A DNA stretch of 28,977 nucleotides, from the NCBI GenBank assembly GCA_045594565.1, contig JAZNYT010000091.1:1-28977 (forward strand), in the 5' to 3' direction. Positions 1 through 6,413 of this stretch are shown here, piece after piece (the stretch's first letter is position 1; the number at the start of each line of letters is the position of its first letter). The stretch is from RGIG6353 sp045594565. Lineage in GTDB: Bacteria; Bacillota; Clostridia; Oscillospirales; SIG627. The notes under the pieces are model-generated. The model searched no databases. It had not been told where the DNA came from and saw only the letters and a program-made list of their open reading frames with translations. The translations under genes and the position numbers were made by a program.

Positions 1-50
1 TCCTTCGCTTTATTCTTTATTTCACTTCTTAAAAAACATTTTTACATTCC

Positions 51-87
51 AAAAGCCCATCTCACTATATTGAGATGGGCTTTTTTC
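51..87. terminator. bidirectional intrinsic terminator
   Basis: A 12-bp GC-containing stem (AGCCCATCTCA / TGAGATGGGCT) with a short CTATAT loop is flanked by an A run on the left and a T run on the right, so it can terminate transcription from either side. It probably ends a gene lying to the left of the window. Confidence 0.8.
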
Positions 88-96
88 GACAGGCTG

Positions 97-126
97 AAAA
101 ATACCACCCTATTGGGTGGTATTTTT
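97..126. terminator. second intrinsic terminator in tandem
   Basis: AAAATACCACCC and GGGTGGTATTTT form a perfect stem closed by a short AT loop and followed by T residues. It lies about 10 bases after the preceding terminator, so two hairpins stand in tandem. Confidence 0.75.
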
Positions 127-128
127 GT

Positions 129-147
129 TTGGCGCAGCGTAAGGGAT
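129..147 (-). repeat. 19-bp duplicate of the tRNA-Arg 3' end
   Basis: TTGGCGCAGCGTAAGGGAT is identical to 313-331, which covers the encoded CCA, the 3' acceptor strand and the start of the T arm of the tRNA-Arg gene. Both copies have the same orientation and lie 184 bases apart. This could be a relic of integration at a tRNA 3' end or a tRNA fragment copy. Confidence 0.6.
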
Positions 148-191
148 ACAGCCACTACGTGTCTGTGTTGCTCGGATTACAAATCCTCGCA

Positions 192-238
192 CAATTTCCT
201 AAAAAGAGTCCACCGGACTCTTTTCTTAACGGAAATTA
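192..238. terminator. hairpin / terminator-like palindrome
   Basis: A perfect 10-bp stem, AAAAGAGTCC (202-211) and GGACTCTTTT (215-224), is closed by ACC. It is nested inside weaker outer arms AATTTCC and GGAAATT. The region 148-274 holds no credible gene. Confidence 0.5.
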
Positions 239-274
239 CCCTCTCAGTGTTCGAATCCCTTCATAACATCTAAA

Positions 275-312
275 GAAAAAAAGACAGATACTAAAGCATC
301 TGTCTTTTTTTC
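275..312 (-). terminator. terminator of tRNA-Arg
   Basis: AAAAAAGACAGAT and ATCTGTCTTTTTT pair around a short loop. The hairpin starts a few bases after the tRNA CCA end on the minus strand and has the expected U run, so it should terminate the tRNA transcript. Confidence 0.8.
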
Positions 313-313
313 T

Positions 314-390
314 TGGCGCAGCGTAAGGGATTCGAACCCCTGACCTTTTGGTTCGTAGCCAAACACTCTATCCAGCTGAGCTAACGCCGC
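314..390 (-). tRNA. tRNA-Arg (anticodon ACG)
   Basis: Read on the minus strand this folds as a full cloverleaf. The acceptor stem is GCGGCGT/ACGCTGC, the D arm is GCTC...GAGT, the anticodon stem is TTTGG/CCAAA around loop CTACGAA (anticodon ACG, decoding CGN arginine codons after A-to-I editing), and the T loop is TTCGAAT in an AGGGG/CCCTT arm. The terminal CCA is encoded. The gene has its own consensus promoter upstream and a terminator downstream, so it is a single-gene unit. Confidence 0.97.
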
Positions 391-407
391 ATTTTTCGTA
401 CTCATAG

Positions 408-436
408 ATTATAGTACAAAACTTTCAAAATGTCAA
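408..436 (-). promoter_or_regulatory. promoter of tRNA-Arg
   Basis: On the minus strand TTGACA (431-436) and TATAAT (408-413) are separated by exactly 17 bases. This is a perfect sigma-A consensus promoter starting about 10 bases before the tRNA 5' end. Confidence 0.9.
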
Positions 437-464
437 TATAAAAAATGATTTTTATTAAAATATT

Positions 465-1307
465 TTAAATCTTTCCTTTATTTGCGCGAAGATAGTCAAG
501 AAAATCTTTAACGTTTCCGTAGTAGGAGCCTTTTTTGTAGTACGCCCACACCGAATATCTTTCGTTGAAATCCAGAACGTTCAGAAAAACGGTATTATCA
601 GAAAGCTCCTCTCTGCCGAGTCCTATCCCAAGTCCTGCCTCAATAAGTCTTTCGTGACAGGCGATATCGTTTGACATAACCGCAATGTCGGGGGCGAACC
701 CCGAATTCTTGCAGGAGCTTATAAGCATTTTGTGCATATTACTTTCTTCTCCGAGGGAAAGAAACGGCTCGGAGGCAAGCTCCTTCATAGTGAGGCTTTT
801 TCCCGCAAGGTGACTTGATTTTGATACCTTCATTCTTATTTTTATATTCAAAAGCTCGAATTTATCGTATTCTGCGTATCTGGGACTGCTTTCATCTATT
901 ATTATGTCATAATTTTCAAAATCATTCTCTCTGAAATCAAAAACAGTCTTAAAGGAGACCCTCGGGTTTATCTTGCTATAGTTTATTATATGCTCGGTAA
1001 CGTCCCGTCTCATGGCACGTACCAGCATCTTTATCTCTCTCACGTCCTCTGCTTTGCTTGAAATTTCACGTACCCTTTCGTCAAGCTCCTGAAAAACAAG
1101 ACAGAGTGAGCGCTGAAGCTTTTTCCCGTCGGAGTTAAGAATTATTCTGTTACTTCCTCTATCAAAAAGCTGACACCCCAACTCCTCTTCAAGCCTCTTT
1201 ACCGATGCCGATACCGATGAGGTAGGCACCATATATTTCTTTGCCGTTTCTGCAAAGCTTTCGTTTGCAGCGCTTTCGTAAAAATATCTTAGCTGTAAAA
1301 GCTCCAT
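465..1307 (-). CDS. LysR-family transcriptional regulator
   Basis: This 280-residue protein begins MELLQLRYF, the usual LysR opening. The first ~60 residues are the winged helix-turn-helix (FAETAKKYMVPTSSVSASVKRLEEELG, then LFDRG), followed by a linker helix and a periplasmic-binding-like effector domain. The family normally binds DNA as a tetramer and senses a small molecule. The open frame extends 45 codons further upstream, but the start at 1307 is preferred because it matches the family N-terminus and follows GGTGGTG, whereas the extension would cover the divergent promoter region. Head-to-head with the ornithine cyclodeaminase-family gene 126 bases away, it most likely controls that gene and itself. 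The effector cannot be told from sequence. Confidence 0.93.
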   Translation of the reverse strand: MELLQLRYFYESAANESFAETAKKYMVPTSSVSASVKRLEEELGCQLFDRGSNRIILNSDGKKLQRSLCLVFQELDERVREISSKAEDVREIKMLVRAMRRDVTEHIINYSKINPRVSFKTVFDFRENDFENYDIIIDESSPRYAEYDKFELLNIKIRMKVSKSSHLAGKSLTMKELASEPFLSLGEESNMHKMLISSCKNSGFAPDIAVMSNDIACHERLIEAGLGIGLGREELSDNTVFLNVLDFNERYSVWAYYKKGSYYGNVKDFLDYLRANKGKI

Positions 1308-1373
1308 TTTTTTCACCACCCTATATAGTTTACCACAACTTTCAAAATATAGCAAGAGCAATTTATGATATTG

Positions 1374-1402
1374 TTTACAGTTATCAAGAAGGGTGGTATA
1401 AT
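1374..1402 (+). promoter_or_regulatory. promoter of the OCD-family gene
   Basis: TTTACA (1374-1379) and TATAAT (1397-1402) are 17 bases apart, in the divergent gap with the LysR gene. The start codon follows 31 bases later, behind AAGGAG. LysR binding sites are expected here, but I could not single out one T-N11-A box with confidence. Confidence 0.8.
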
Positions 1403-1433
1403 CTGTATGATATTGTAAAAAAGGAGAAAAAGC

Positions 1434-2456
1434 ATGAATCACGATATTTTATTTTTGAATAACAAAGCTATGAACGAGCTTGGTGCAGGCGACATGAAGG
1501 AAGTAATTCATGACGTTGAGCGAGTATACGTTCTTAACGCAGAAGGAGACATTATTGCCCCCGGTAAGTGCGTAATGCGTTGGGGAGAGACTGTTGAGGA
1601 CGAGAACACTCTCGGAAGAATTAACGCTATGCCCGGTTATATCGGCGGTGAATACGATATGGCAGGTATTAAGTGGATAGGTAGTGGACCTCAGAACTAC
1701 AAGAAGGGTCTTCCACGTGCAAGTGTTACCGTTATTCTTAACGACCCGGATACAAAGCTTCCTCTTTGTGTTGCCGACGGAACTGCGGTAAGCACCATGA
1801 GAACAGGCGCATCGGGCGGTGTTGCGGTAAAGCTCCTTGCAAAGAGCGATGCCTCCGTTATGACCATCTGCGGAGCAGGTGCACAGGCCCCCACTCAGCT
1901 TGAAGCGGCTCTTATCGCAAGACCCACTATCAAGAAGCTTTACATATACGATATAAGACCCGAAAGCTCGGAGCGCTTTGCGAAGCTTTGTGCCGAGAAG
2001 TTTCCCCAGCTTGAAGCTATCCCCACTCAGGACGTCGAAAGTGCTGTAAGAGACAGCGACATCATCGACTGTGTTACCCTTGCGGCAGAGCCTTTCATCA
2101 AGGGCGAATGGCTTAAAAAAGGCGCTCTCGTTATGAATATGGCAGACTACGAGGTTGACAACGAATGTGTTAAACGCGCAAGTAAGGTAGTAGTTGACTA
2201 CTGGGAAAACGTAAAGCACCGTATGATAAGCACCGTTGCTCTTATGTGGCGTGACGGACTTTTCCGTGACGAGGAGCTTCATGCAGAGCTTGGTGAGATC
2301 CTTGCAGGCAAAAAAGCACCCCGTGAAAACGACGATGAGATAATCTACTTCAACGCCGTTGGAGCAGGTATTATGGATATCGCGGTTACAGCACGTTGTT
2401 ACCGCAACGCTGTTAAGACAGGAAAAGGAATAAAGCTTCCTTATTGGGAAGACTAA
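1434..2456 (+). CDS. ornithine cyclodeaminase / mu-crystallin family protein
   Basis: This 340-residue protein has the family fold: an N-terminal dimerisation/substrate part (GIKWIGSGPQNYKKGLPRAS, then DPDTKLPLCVADGTAVSTMRTGA) and a Rossmann NAD(P) domain with the GAGAQAPTQLEAA motif near residues 142-154. Family members deaminate ornithine to proline, reduce imines, act as amino-acid dehydrogenases, or serve in biosynthesis of unusual amino acids. Some clostridial relatives are labelled 'tyramine oxidase subunit B', a name with little support. The substrate is therefore left open. The gene has an AAGGAG site 7 bases before ATG, its own promoter, a bidirectional terminator just after the stop, and a divergent LysR regulator, so it is probably an inducible single-gene unit. 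Confidence 0.9.
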   Translation: MNHDILFLNNKAMNELGAGDMKEVIHDVERVYVLNAEGDIIAPGKCVMRWGETVEDENTLGRINAMPGYIGGEYDMAGIKWIGSGPQNYKKGLPRASVTVILNDPDTKLPLCVADGTAVSTMRTGASGGVAVKLLAKSDASVMTICGAGAQAPTQLEAALIARPTIKKLYIYDIRPESSERFAKLCAEKFPQLEAIPTQDVESAVRDSDIIDCVTLAAEPFIKGEWLKKGALVMNMADYEVDNECVKRASKVVVDYWENVKHRMISTVALMWRDGLFRDEELHAELGEILAGKKAPRENDDEIIYFNAVGAGIMDIAVTARCYRNAVKTGKGIKLPYWED

Positions 2457-2457
2457 G

Positions 2458-2483
2458 AAAAAAGAGCCGAAAGGCTCTTTTTT
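2458..2483. terminator. bidirectional terminator
   Basis: AAAAAAGAGCC, loop GAAA, GGCTCTTTTTT. It starts two bases after the OCD-family stop codon and can also serve the minus-strand tspO transcript. The same stem recurs at 20304-20332. Confidence 0.9.
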
Positions 2484-2504
2484 AGATAATAGGCAAAATA
2501 TAAT

Positions 2505-2540
2505 TAATGGTGAATTTTGCTTAATGCAAAAATGTCATTA
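2505..2540. repeat. palindromic intergenic repeat
   Basis: TAATGGTGAATTTTGC, loop TTAAT, GCAAAAATGTCATTA forms an imperfect stem. A related unit (GTGAATTTTGC, loop, GCAAAATTGTC) lies at 5708-5732, so this is a dispersed intergenic repeat family. Confidence 0.55.
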
Positions 2541-2569
2541 CTTCTTACCATTACTTATTACTTTTTACT

Positions 2570-3037
2570 TCAATTTAAGAGTGCAATCGCTAAATTCAGG
2601 TATCCTGCAAAGGTTACCCATAAAAGATAGGGAATATTGATATAAGCCGCAAGTGGAGATACCTTTTTGAATTCCGTAATCATAAGTATGATAAGCGCCC
2701 AAAGTCCCACCAGCCATATAAACGAAAAGAAGTAAAGCTCTAAATTGAAGAATAAAATGCTCCACATAAAGTTGAAGAAAAGCTGAATTGCGAAAAGCAG
2801 AATTCCCTGCGTTTTATCGGTGGAGCTTGGCATTCCGGTAACAAGAAACAGAGAGAAGCCCATAAGAAGATAAAGAAACGTCCACACCACGGGGAAAAGC
2901 CATCCGGGCGGGGAGAGGGGAGGCTGATTCAAATTTTTGAAGGTGTCCATTGCTCCCATAGAAATAAGCGCCGAAAGAGCGCCAACGCCCAGCGGTATTG
3001 TAAGACATACAATAAGTCTTTTTATAGTTGAACTCAA
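2570..3037 (-). CDS. tspO: TspO/MBR family membrane protein
   Basis: This 155-residue protein has five hydrophobic segments and the family signatures PPLSPPGWLFPVVWTFLYLL and LFFNFMWSILFF, with the expected tryptophans. TspO proteins bind porphyrins and other ligands in the membrane; their bacterial role is regulatory or stress-linked and not settled. The start is TTG at 3037, because AAAGGAGT lies just before it and the length then fits the family; the in-frame extension to 3112 would run back into thiT. It follows thiT by 46 bases on the same strand. Its ribosome binding site is buried in a strong hairpin with a U run, so its expression probably depends on thiT transcription and translation. 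Confidence 0.9.
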   Translation of the reverse strand: MSSTIKRLIVCLTIPLGVGALSALISMGAMDTFKNLNQPPLSPPGWLFPVVWTFLYLLMGFSLFLVTGMPSSTDKTQGILLFAIQLFFNFMWSILFFNLELYFFSFIWLVGLWALIILMITEFKKVSPLAAYINIPYLLWVTFAGYLNLAIALLN

Positions 3038-3082
3038 AAAAATCACTCCTTTGCCATATTGTATGACAAAGGAGTCTTTTTT
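3037..3082 (-). terminator. thiT terminator overlapping the tspO ribosome binding site
   Basis: On the minus strand ACTCCTTTGTCATA and TATGGCAAAGGAGT (3045-3075) form a 14-bp stem with one G-U pair and a CAA loop, followed by GA and seven Ts. The 3' arm contains AAAGGAGT, the tspO Shine-Dalgarno, and the T run contains its TTG start codon. The hairpin begins 9 bases after the thiT stop codon. Confidence 0.8.
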
Positions 3083-3083
3083 A

Positions 3084-3629
3084 TTACTTGCTATTCTTGA
3101 AATATTTATCAACGGGCTTCATTATAATGAAGGAAACTATTACCACAATAACCGTGGAGGGAAGCATATAAAGTCCGTTGTAAACTATAGAGTAGAGTAC
3201 CGCGTTTGAGGTGACAATACCTGCAATTTCTGTTGCAGTGGCAATTGCATAAATAGTTACACCGCTTATGAAGTGAATAGCGAATCGTGCAATCGCACCG
3301 ACAAGAGCGCCGATGGGAAGACCGAATTTCATTTTTCTTGTAACACCGGCAAGACCTACCGCACCGTAAGCGAGCACGTAGTCGAGAAGAATCGAGGGAA
3401 GTCCCCAACCGATGCCTCCGCCGATAATACACTTCACAAGACCCACTACAAGTCCTGTGCCGATGCCCCAACTCACTCCGTATCGGTAAGCGATAAGGAT
3501 TATGGGCACCATAACGATGTTGATGGAGCCGCCTGCAGGACCTACCTGTATTTCAACCCAGGTGAGAATTACTGCAAGGGCTGCCATTATGGCAGACGTC
3601 ACCATTTTTTTGATTGCGTTTGTTTTCAT
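3084..3629 (-). CDS. thiT: ECF transporter S component, thiamine-specific ThiT
   Basis: This 181-residue protein has about six membrane helices and the ThiT-like segments GPAGGSINIVMVPIILIAYRYG and WGLPSILLDYVLAYGAVGLAG. ThiT is the substrate-binding subunit of an energy-coupling factor transporter that takes up thiamine, working with shared EcfA, EcfA' and EcfT components encoded elsewhere. The assignment to thiamine is strongly supported by the TPP riboswitch and terminator in its leader. The ATG at 3629 follows AAAGGAG. The promoter lies over the end of htpG, and tspO follows. Confidence 0.94.
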   Translation of the reverse strand: MKTNAIKKMVTSAIMAALAVILTWVEIQVGPAGGSINIVMVPIILIAYRYGVSWGIGTGLVVGLVKCIIGGGIGWGLPSILLDYVLAYGAVGLAGVTRKMKFGLPIGALVGAIARFAIHFISGVTIYAIATATEIAGIVTSNAVLYSIVYNGLYMLPSTVIVVIVSFIIMKPVDKYFKNSK

Positions 3630-3646
3630 AAAGTTTCTCCTTTGAA

Positions 3647-3682
3647 TAAAAAAATCGCAAAGGGAAACCCTCTGCGATTTTG
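3647..3682 (-). terminator. riboswitch-controlled terminator before thiT
   Basis: AAAATCGCAGAGGG, loop TTTC, CCTTTGCGATTTTTTT on the minus strand, between the TPP aptamer and the thiT start. This is the likely expression platform: thiamine pyrophosphate binding would favour this terminator and reduce thiT transcription. Confidence 0.85.
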
Positions 3683-3703
3683 TTAATCATAAAAAACTAT
3701 ATG

Positions 3704-3791
3704 TTTCCTACGACGGCATTACCCGCATCAGGTTCATGGGTCAGGACCGCACAGGTCCCCTCTCAGCCCACTCTGGTGAGCTCCCCTTTGT
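3704..3791 (-). promoter_or_regulatory. TPP riboswitch (THI element)
   Basis: The minus strand carries the conserved THI blocks in order: GGGGAGC near 3786, GGCTGAGAGGG near 3765, then TGAACCTGATGCGGGTAATG and CCGTCGTAGG near 3704-3740. The aptamer begins within ten bases of the predicted transcription start and is followed by a terminator and thiT. Confidence 0.96.
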
Positions 3792-3799
3792 GTGTCACT

Positions 3800-3828
3800 A
3801 TTTTAGCACAGGTCTACATTTTTGTCAA
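3800..3828 (-). promoter_or_regulatory. thiT promoter inside the htpG 3' end
   Basis: TTGACA (3823-3828) and TAAAAT (3800-3805) on the minus strand are 17 bases apart. The -35 box lies in the last codons of htpG and the -10 just after its stop codon. Confidence 0.85.
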
Positions 3829-5616
3829 TAGGTCAACGTTCATATTTACAAAATTTTCAAGCTCCTTTTCACTCAGCGCTCTGTGAGAAATGAGGGCAAG
3901 CATATAAACCTCTTTTGCAAGACTCCTTGCCATATCACGCTTATCGGGAGTGGCAAGAAGTGACGAGATTTTCTCAACAAGGGGGTTCTTTACGTTTACA
4001 ACAAGCTTTTCGGGCACCTCGTCTATCGGCATATCACCCATTCTGTAAAGCTTCATCATATCCGAAAAACGTCTGTTCTGCTCGTCGAGAGTTATCATAG
4101 CGGGAGTGCCTTCATTTTTGAGAGACGTAAAGGCAATTTCTGTATTCTCCTTGTCTATCGCTTCGCGGAAAAGCTCCTTCAAAACCTCGTTTTCTGTGGT
4201 CTCGCTCTCGGATTTAAGAGATGAGGCGACGTCGGAGTCGCATCTTACGAACTTCACGTCCTTGTTTTCTTGCTCAAGGTGAGTGATGAACTGTGAATCA
4301 ATTATGGAGTCGAGAAGAAGCACGTCTATGTCCTCGTCCTTGAAAAGAGAAATATATCGCGACTGCTGTACCTTGTCGGTGGCGTAGATGACCTTGCCCG
4401 CCTCCTTGGTATTCTTTTCTGTGTACTCCTTGAGGGTTACGTAGCCGCCGTCGGCTTTTTTATAGATTACCGAATCCTTGACTCTGTCAAGAAACTTTTT
4501 ATCCCTCATAGAGCCGTATTCAACAAAGGGCTTAAGGTCATCCCACATTTTCTCAAAGGACTCACGCTCGGTATTGAAGAGGGAGTTTATCTTATCCGCA
4601 ACCTTCTTTACTATATGAGCTGAAATCTTCGATACGTATCCGCTGTTCTGAAGATATGAGCGTGATACGTTGAGGGGAAGCTCGGGACAGTCAAGAACAC
4701 CTCTCATTGTGAGAAGATACTCGGGAATTACTTCTTTTATGTTATCGGCAACAAACACCTGATTGTAGTAAAGCTTTACCTGTCCCTCCATATTGGAAAA
4801 CTCGTGAGAGGGCTTGGGGAAGAAGAGGATCCCCTTGAAGTTGAGAGGGTAGTCTGCGTTGATGTGAATATAGAAGAGAGGCTCGTTGAAGTCGGCGAAC
4901 ACCTTGCGGTAAAACTCGGTGTACTCCTCCGCCTTGCATTCGGAAGGATTCTTCAGCCACAGAGGATTTGTTTCGTTAATGGGCTTTTCCTCGCCTCCGA
5001 AATATATCTCGGTAGGCATAAATGCACAGTATTTGTCAAGAATAGAAGAAAGGATCTCTTTTTTGAGAAATTCCTTTTCATCCTCCGTTACGTGAAGAAT
5101 AATGTCGGTGCCTCGCTCTGTTCTGTCGGATGGCTCCATCTCATATTCTCCAAGCTCGTTGCAGGTCCAATGAACTGCAGGTGCATCGGTAAAGGACTTT
5201 GTGATTATCTCTACCTTGTCGGCAACCATAAATGCTGAATAAAATCCCAGACCGAAATGACCGATGATACCGCTGTCGTCGTTTTCCTTTTCATACTTTT
5301 CGATGAATTCAAGAGCACCGGACAGAGCTATCTGGTTGATATAACGCTCAACCTCCTCCTCGCTCATACCGATACCGTTATCCTTTACGGTAAGAGTCTT
5401 TTTCTCCTCGTCGAGTATAACCTCAATTTTATATCCCTTGCCGTCGTCAACGGCTTCTGAAAGGGATATAAGTCTTTTCATCTTCGTTATAGCGTCACTT
5501 GCATTCGATACAAGCTCTCTGAGAAATATCTCCTTATCCGAATAAAGCCAACGCTTTATGATAGGGAATATATGCTCTGTTTGAACTGAAATACCGCCTT
5601 TTTTGATGTCGCTCAT
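3814..5616 (-). CDS. htpG: chaperone protein HtpG (Hsp90)
   Basis: This 600-residue protein has the full Hsp90 layout. The N-terminal GHKL ATPase carries FLRELVSNASDA, the ATP-binding DNGIGM and the lid GHFGLGFYSAFMVAD. A middle client-binding domain includes LPLNVSRSYLQ, and a shorter C-terminal dimerisation domain follows. It is a cytosolic ATP-dependent chaperone. The ATG at 5616 has AAAGGAG eight bases upstream. A consensus promoter and a perfect CIRCE element lie upstream, so HrcA repression is expected. No terminator is seen between its stop and the thiT leader, so htpG readthrough could enter the TPP riboswitch. Confidence 0.97.
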   Translation of the reverse strand: MSDIKKGGISVQTEHIFPIIKRWLYSDKEIFLRELVSNASDAITKMKRLISLSEAVDDGKGYKIEVILDEEKKTLTVKDNGIGMSEEEVERYINQIALSGALEFIEKYEKENDDSGIIGHFGLGFYSAFMVADKVEIITKSFTDAPAVHWTCNELGEYEMEPSDRTERGTDIILHVTEDEKEFLKKEILSSILDKYCAFMPTEIYFGGEEKPINETNPLWLKNPSECKAEEYTEFYRKVFADFNEPLFYIHINADYPLNFKGILFFPKPSHEFSNMEGQVKLYYNQVFVADNIKEVIPEYLLTMRGVLDCPELPLNVSRSYLQNSGYVSKISAHIVKKVADKINSLFNTERESFEKMWDDLKPFVEYGSMRDKKFLDRVKDSVIYKKADGGYVTLKEYTEKNTKEAGKVIYATDKVQQSRYISLFKDEDIDVLLLDSIIDSQFITHLEQENKDVKFVRCDSDVASSLKSESETTENEVLKELFREAIDKENTEIAFTSLKNEGTPAMITLDEQNRRFSDMMKLYRMGDMPIDEVPEKLVVNVKNPLVEKISSLLATPDKRDMARSLAKEVYMLALISHRALSEKELENFVNMNVDLLTKM

Positions 5617-5640
5617 AATTACGCTCCTTTTAGTGGTAAA

Positions 5641-5768
5641 TGTATAATGAATATTGAATATTGAAGAATTAAGGAAATTTTCGCTGAATGCGAAATTATA
5701 ATTGATTGTGAATTTTGCTCTGGCAAAATTGTCCGTAATTATTCATTCTTCAATCTTAAATTTTCATT
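5641..5768. repeat. MITE-like palindromic element in the htpG leader
   Basis: Arms ATTGAAGAAT (5660-5669) and ATTCTTCAAT (5745-5754) enclose two smaller hairpins, one around TTTTCGC/GCGAAA (5676-5697) and one AATTTTGC/GCAAAATT (5711-5730). It has no coding potential and resembles the repeat at 2505-2540. It sits in the htpG 5' untranslated region, so it is transcribed. Confidence 0.6.
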
Positions 5769-5793
5769 GTAAATAAACGTTTCGTTTATTTAC
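5769..5793. promoter_or_regulatory. 25-base perfect palindrome at the htpG transcription start
   Basis: GTAAATAAACG and CGTTTATTTAC are perfect inverted arms around TTT. The position, just downstream of the htpG -10 box, fits either an operator or a 5'-terminal mRNA stem-loop. Confidence 0.55.
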
Positions 5794-5799
5794 GTATTT

Positions 5800-5827
5800 A
5801 TTTTACCACTAAATTTCCGTTTGTCAA
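5800..5827 (-). promoter_or_regulatory. htpG promoter
   Basis: TTGACA (5822-5827) and TAAAAT (5800-5805) on the minus strand with a 16-base spacer. The CIRCE element lies directly upstream. A second TTGACA overlaps the CIRCE spacer. Confidence 0.8.
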
Positions 5828-5835
5828 GTCGATTT

Positions 5836-5862
5836 TTAGCACTCGTGTCAAGAGAGTGCTAA
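5836..5862. promoter_or_regulatory. CIRCE operator (HrcA binding site)
   Basis: TTAGCACTC-N9-GAGTGCTAA, an exact match to the CIRCE consensus. HrcA binds it and represses heat-shock genes. It stands between htpG and the rpsO promoter, about 9 bases upstream of the htpG -35 box, and htpG is the obvious target. Confidence 0.95.
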
Positions 5863-5913
5863 AAATGTTGTAAACTTTTTGTGAACAAGCAGGAGTTTTT
5901 TTACAAAAAAGAC

Positions 5914-5942
5914 TTTACATATCTTGAATGGTATGATATAAT
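5914..5942 (+). promoter_or_regulatory. rpsO-pnp promoter
   Basis: TTTACA (5914-5919), a 17-base spacer and TATAAT (5937-5942). It lies about 115 bases before rpsO. Confidence 0.85.
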
Positions 5943-5948
5943 GTGCTG

Positions 5949-6058
5949 TACTGCAAAGGTATGACCGTTGCTCAGTTACGGCGTTTTTATTCCGACTTGC
6001 TCGGGGTTTCACCGGACCGCAACCGAGTTACGGCGAAATAATTATGGAGGTGAACATA
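5949..6058 (+). promoter_or_regulatory. structured rpsO leader, probably S15 autoregulatory
   Basis: The leader contains two copies of CAGTTACGGCG/CGAGTTACGGCG (near 5971 and 6025) and a stem formed by CTCGG and CCGAG around GGTTTCACCGGACC. S15 represses its own translation through leader structures in several bacteria. That role is inferred here from position and structure, not from a confirmed family match. Confidence 0.5.
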
Positions 6059-6322
6059 ATGCAGAAAGAATTGAAGCAGAGTATCATTGAGAGCTATCGC
6101 ACCAATGAGAAGGACACTGGATCTCCTGAAGTACAGATTGCTATTCTCACCAGCAGAATCAACAATCTTACAGAGCATTTGAAAAAGAATGACAAGGATC
6201 ATCACAGCCGTCGCGGACTTCTTAAGATGGTAGGTCACAGAAGAAACCTTCTTGCATATTTGCAGAAGAAGGATATCAACCGTTACCGTGATATCATCGA
6301 AAAGCTTGGTTTGAGAAAGTAA
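6059..6322 (+). CDS. rpsO: 30S ribosomal protein S15
   Basis: This 87-residue protein has the S15 signature TGSPEVQIAILTSRINNLTEHLK and the central DHHSRRGLLKMVGHRRNLLAYL. S15 is a primary binder of 16S rRNA in the platform of the small subunit. The ATG at 6059 is chosen over the in-frame ATG at 6044 because GGAGGTG (6046-6052) lies between them and serves as ribosome binding site for the second. rpsO is followed by pnp, a widely conserved pair, and the leader appears structured. Confidence 0.97.
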   Translation: MQKELKQSIIESYRTNEKDTGSPEVQIAILTSRINNLTEHLKKNDKDHHSRRGLLKMVGHRRNLLAYLQKKDINRYRDIIEKLGLRK

Positions 6323-6341
6323 ACCGAGTTCAGGTTTTTCT

Positions 6342-6368
6342 CCACGCAAGGAGTTACTTCTTGCGTGG
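6342..6368 (+). other. hairpin after rpsO
   Basis: CCACGCAAG and CTTGCGTGG form a perfect 9-bp stem around GAGTTACTT. No T run follows, so it is more likely an mRNA processing or stability element than a terminator, which allows transcription to continue into pnp. Confidence 0.6.
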
Positions 6369-6413
6369 GGAATTCTTGTAAAAAGCAAAATAAGCACCTC
6401 GGTGCATCATCCG

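Noticed and set aside
70..273. Small plus-strand frames near the left edge
   Set aside because: They run through two terminator hairpins and the tRNA-end repeat and have no ribosome binding site.
1449..2282. Long open frame antisense to the OCD-family gene
   Set aside because: It is a shadow of a well-supported gene; the translation has no recognisable family and no ribosome binding site.
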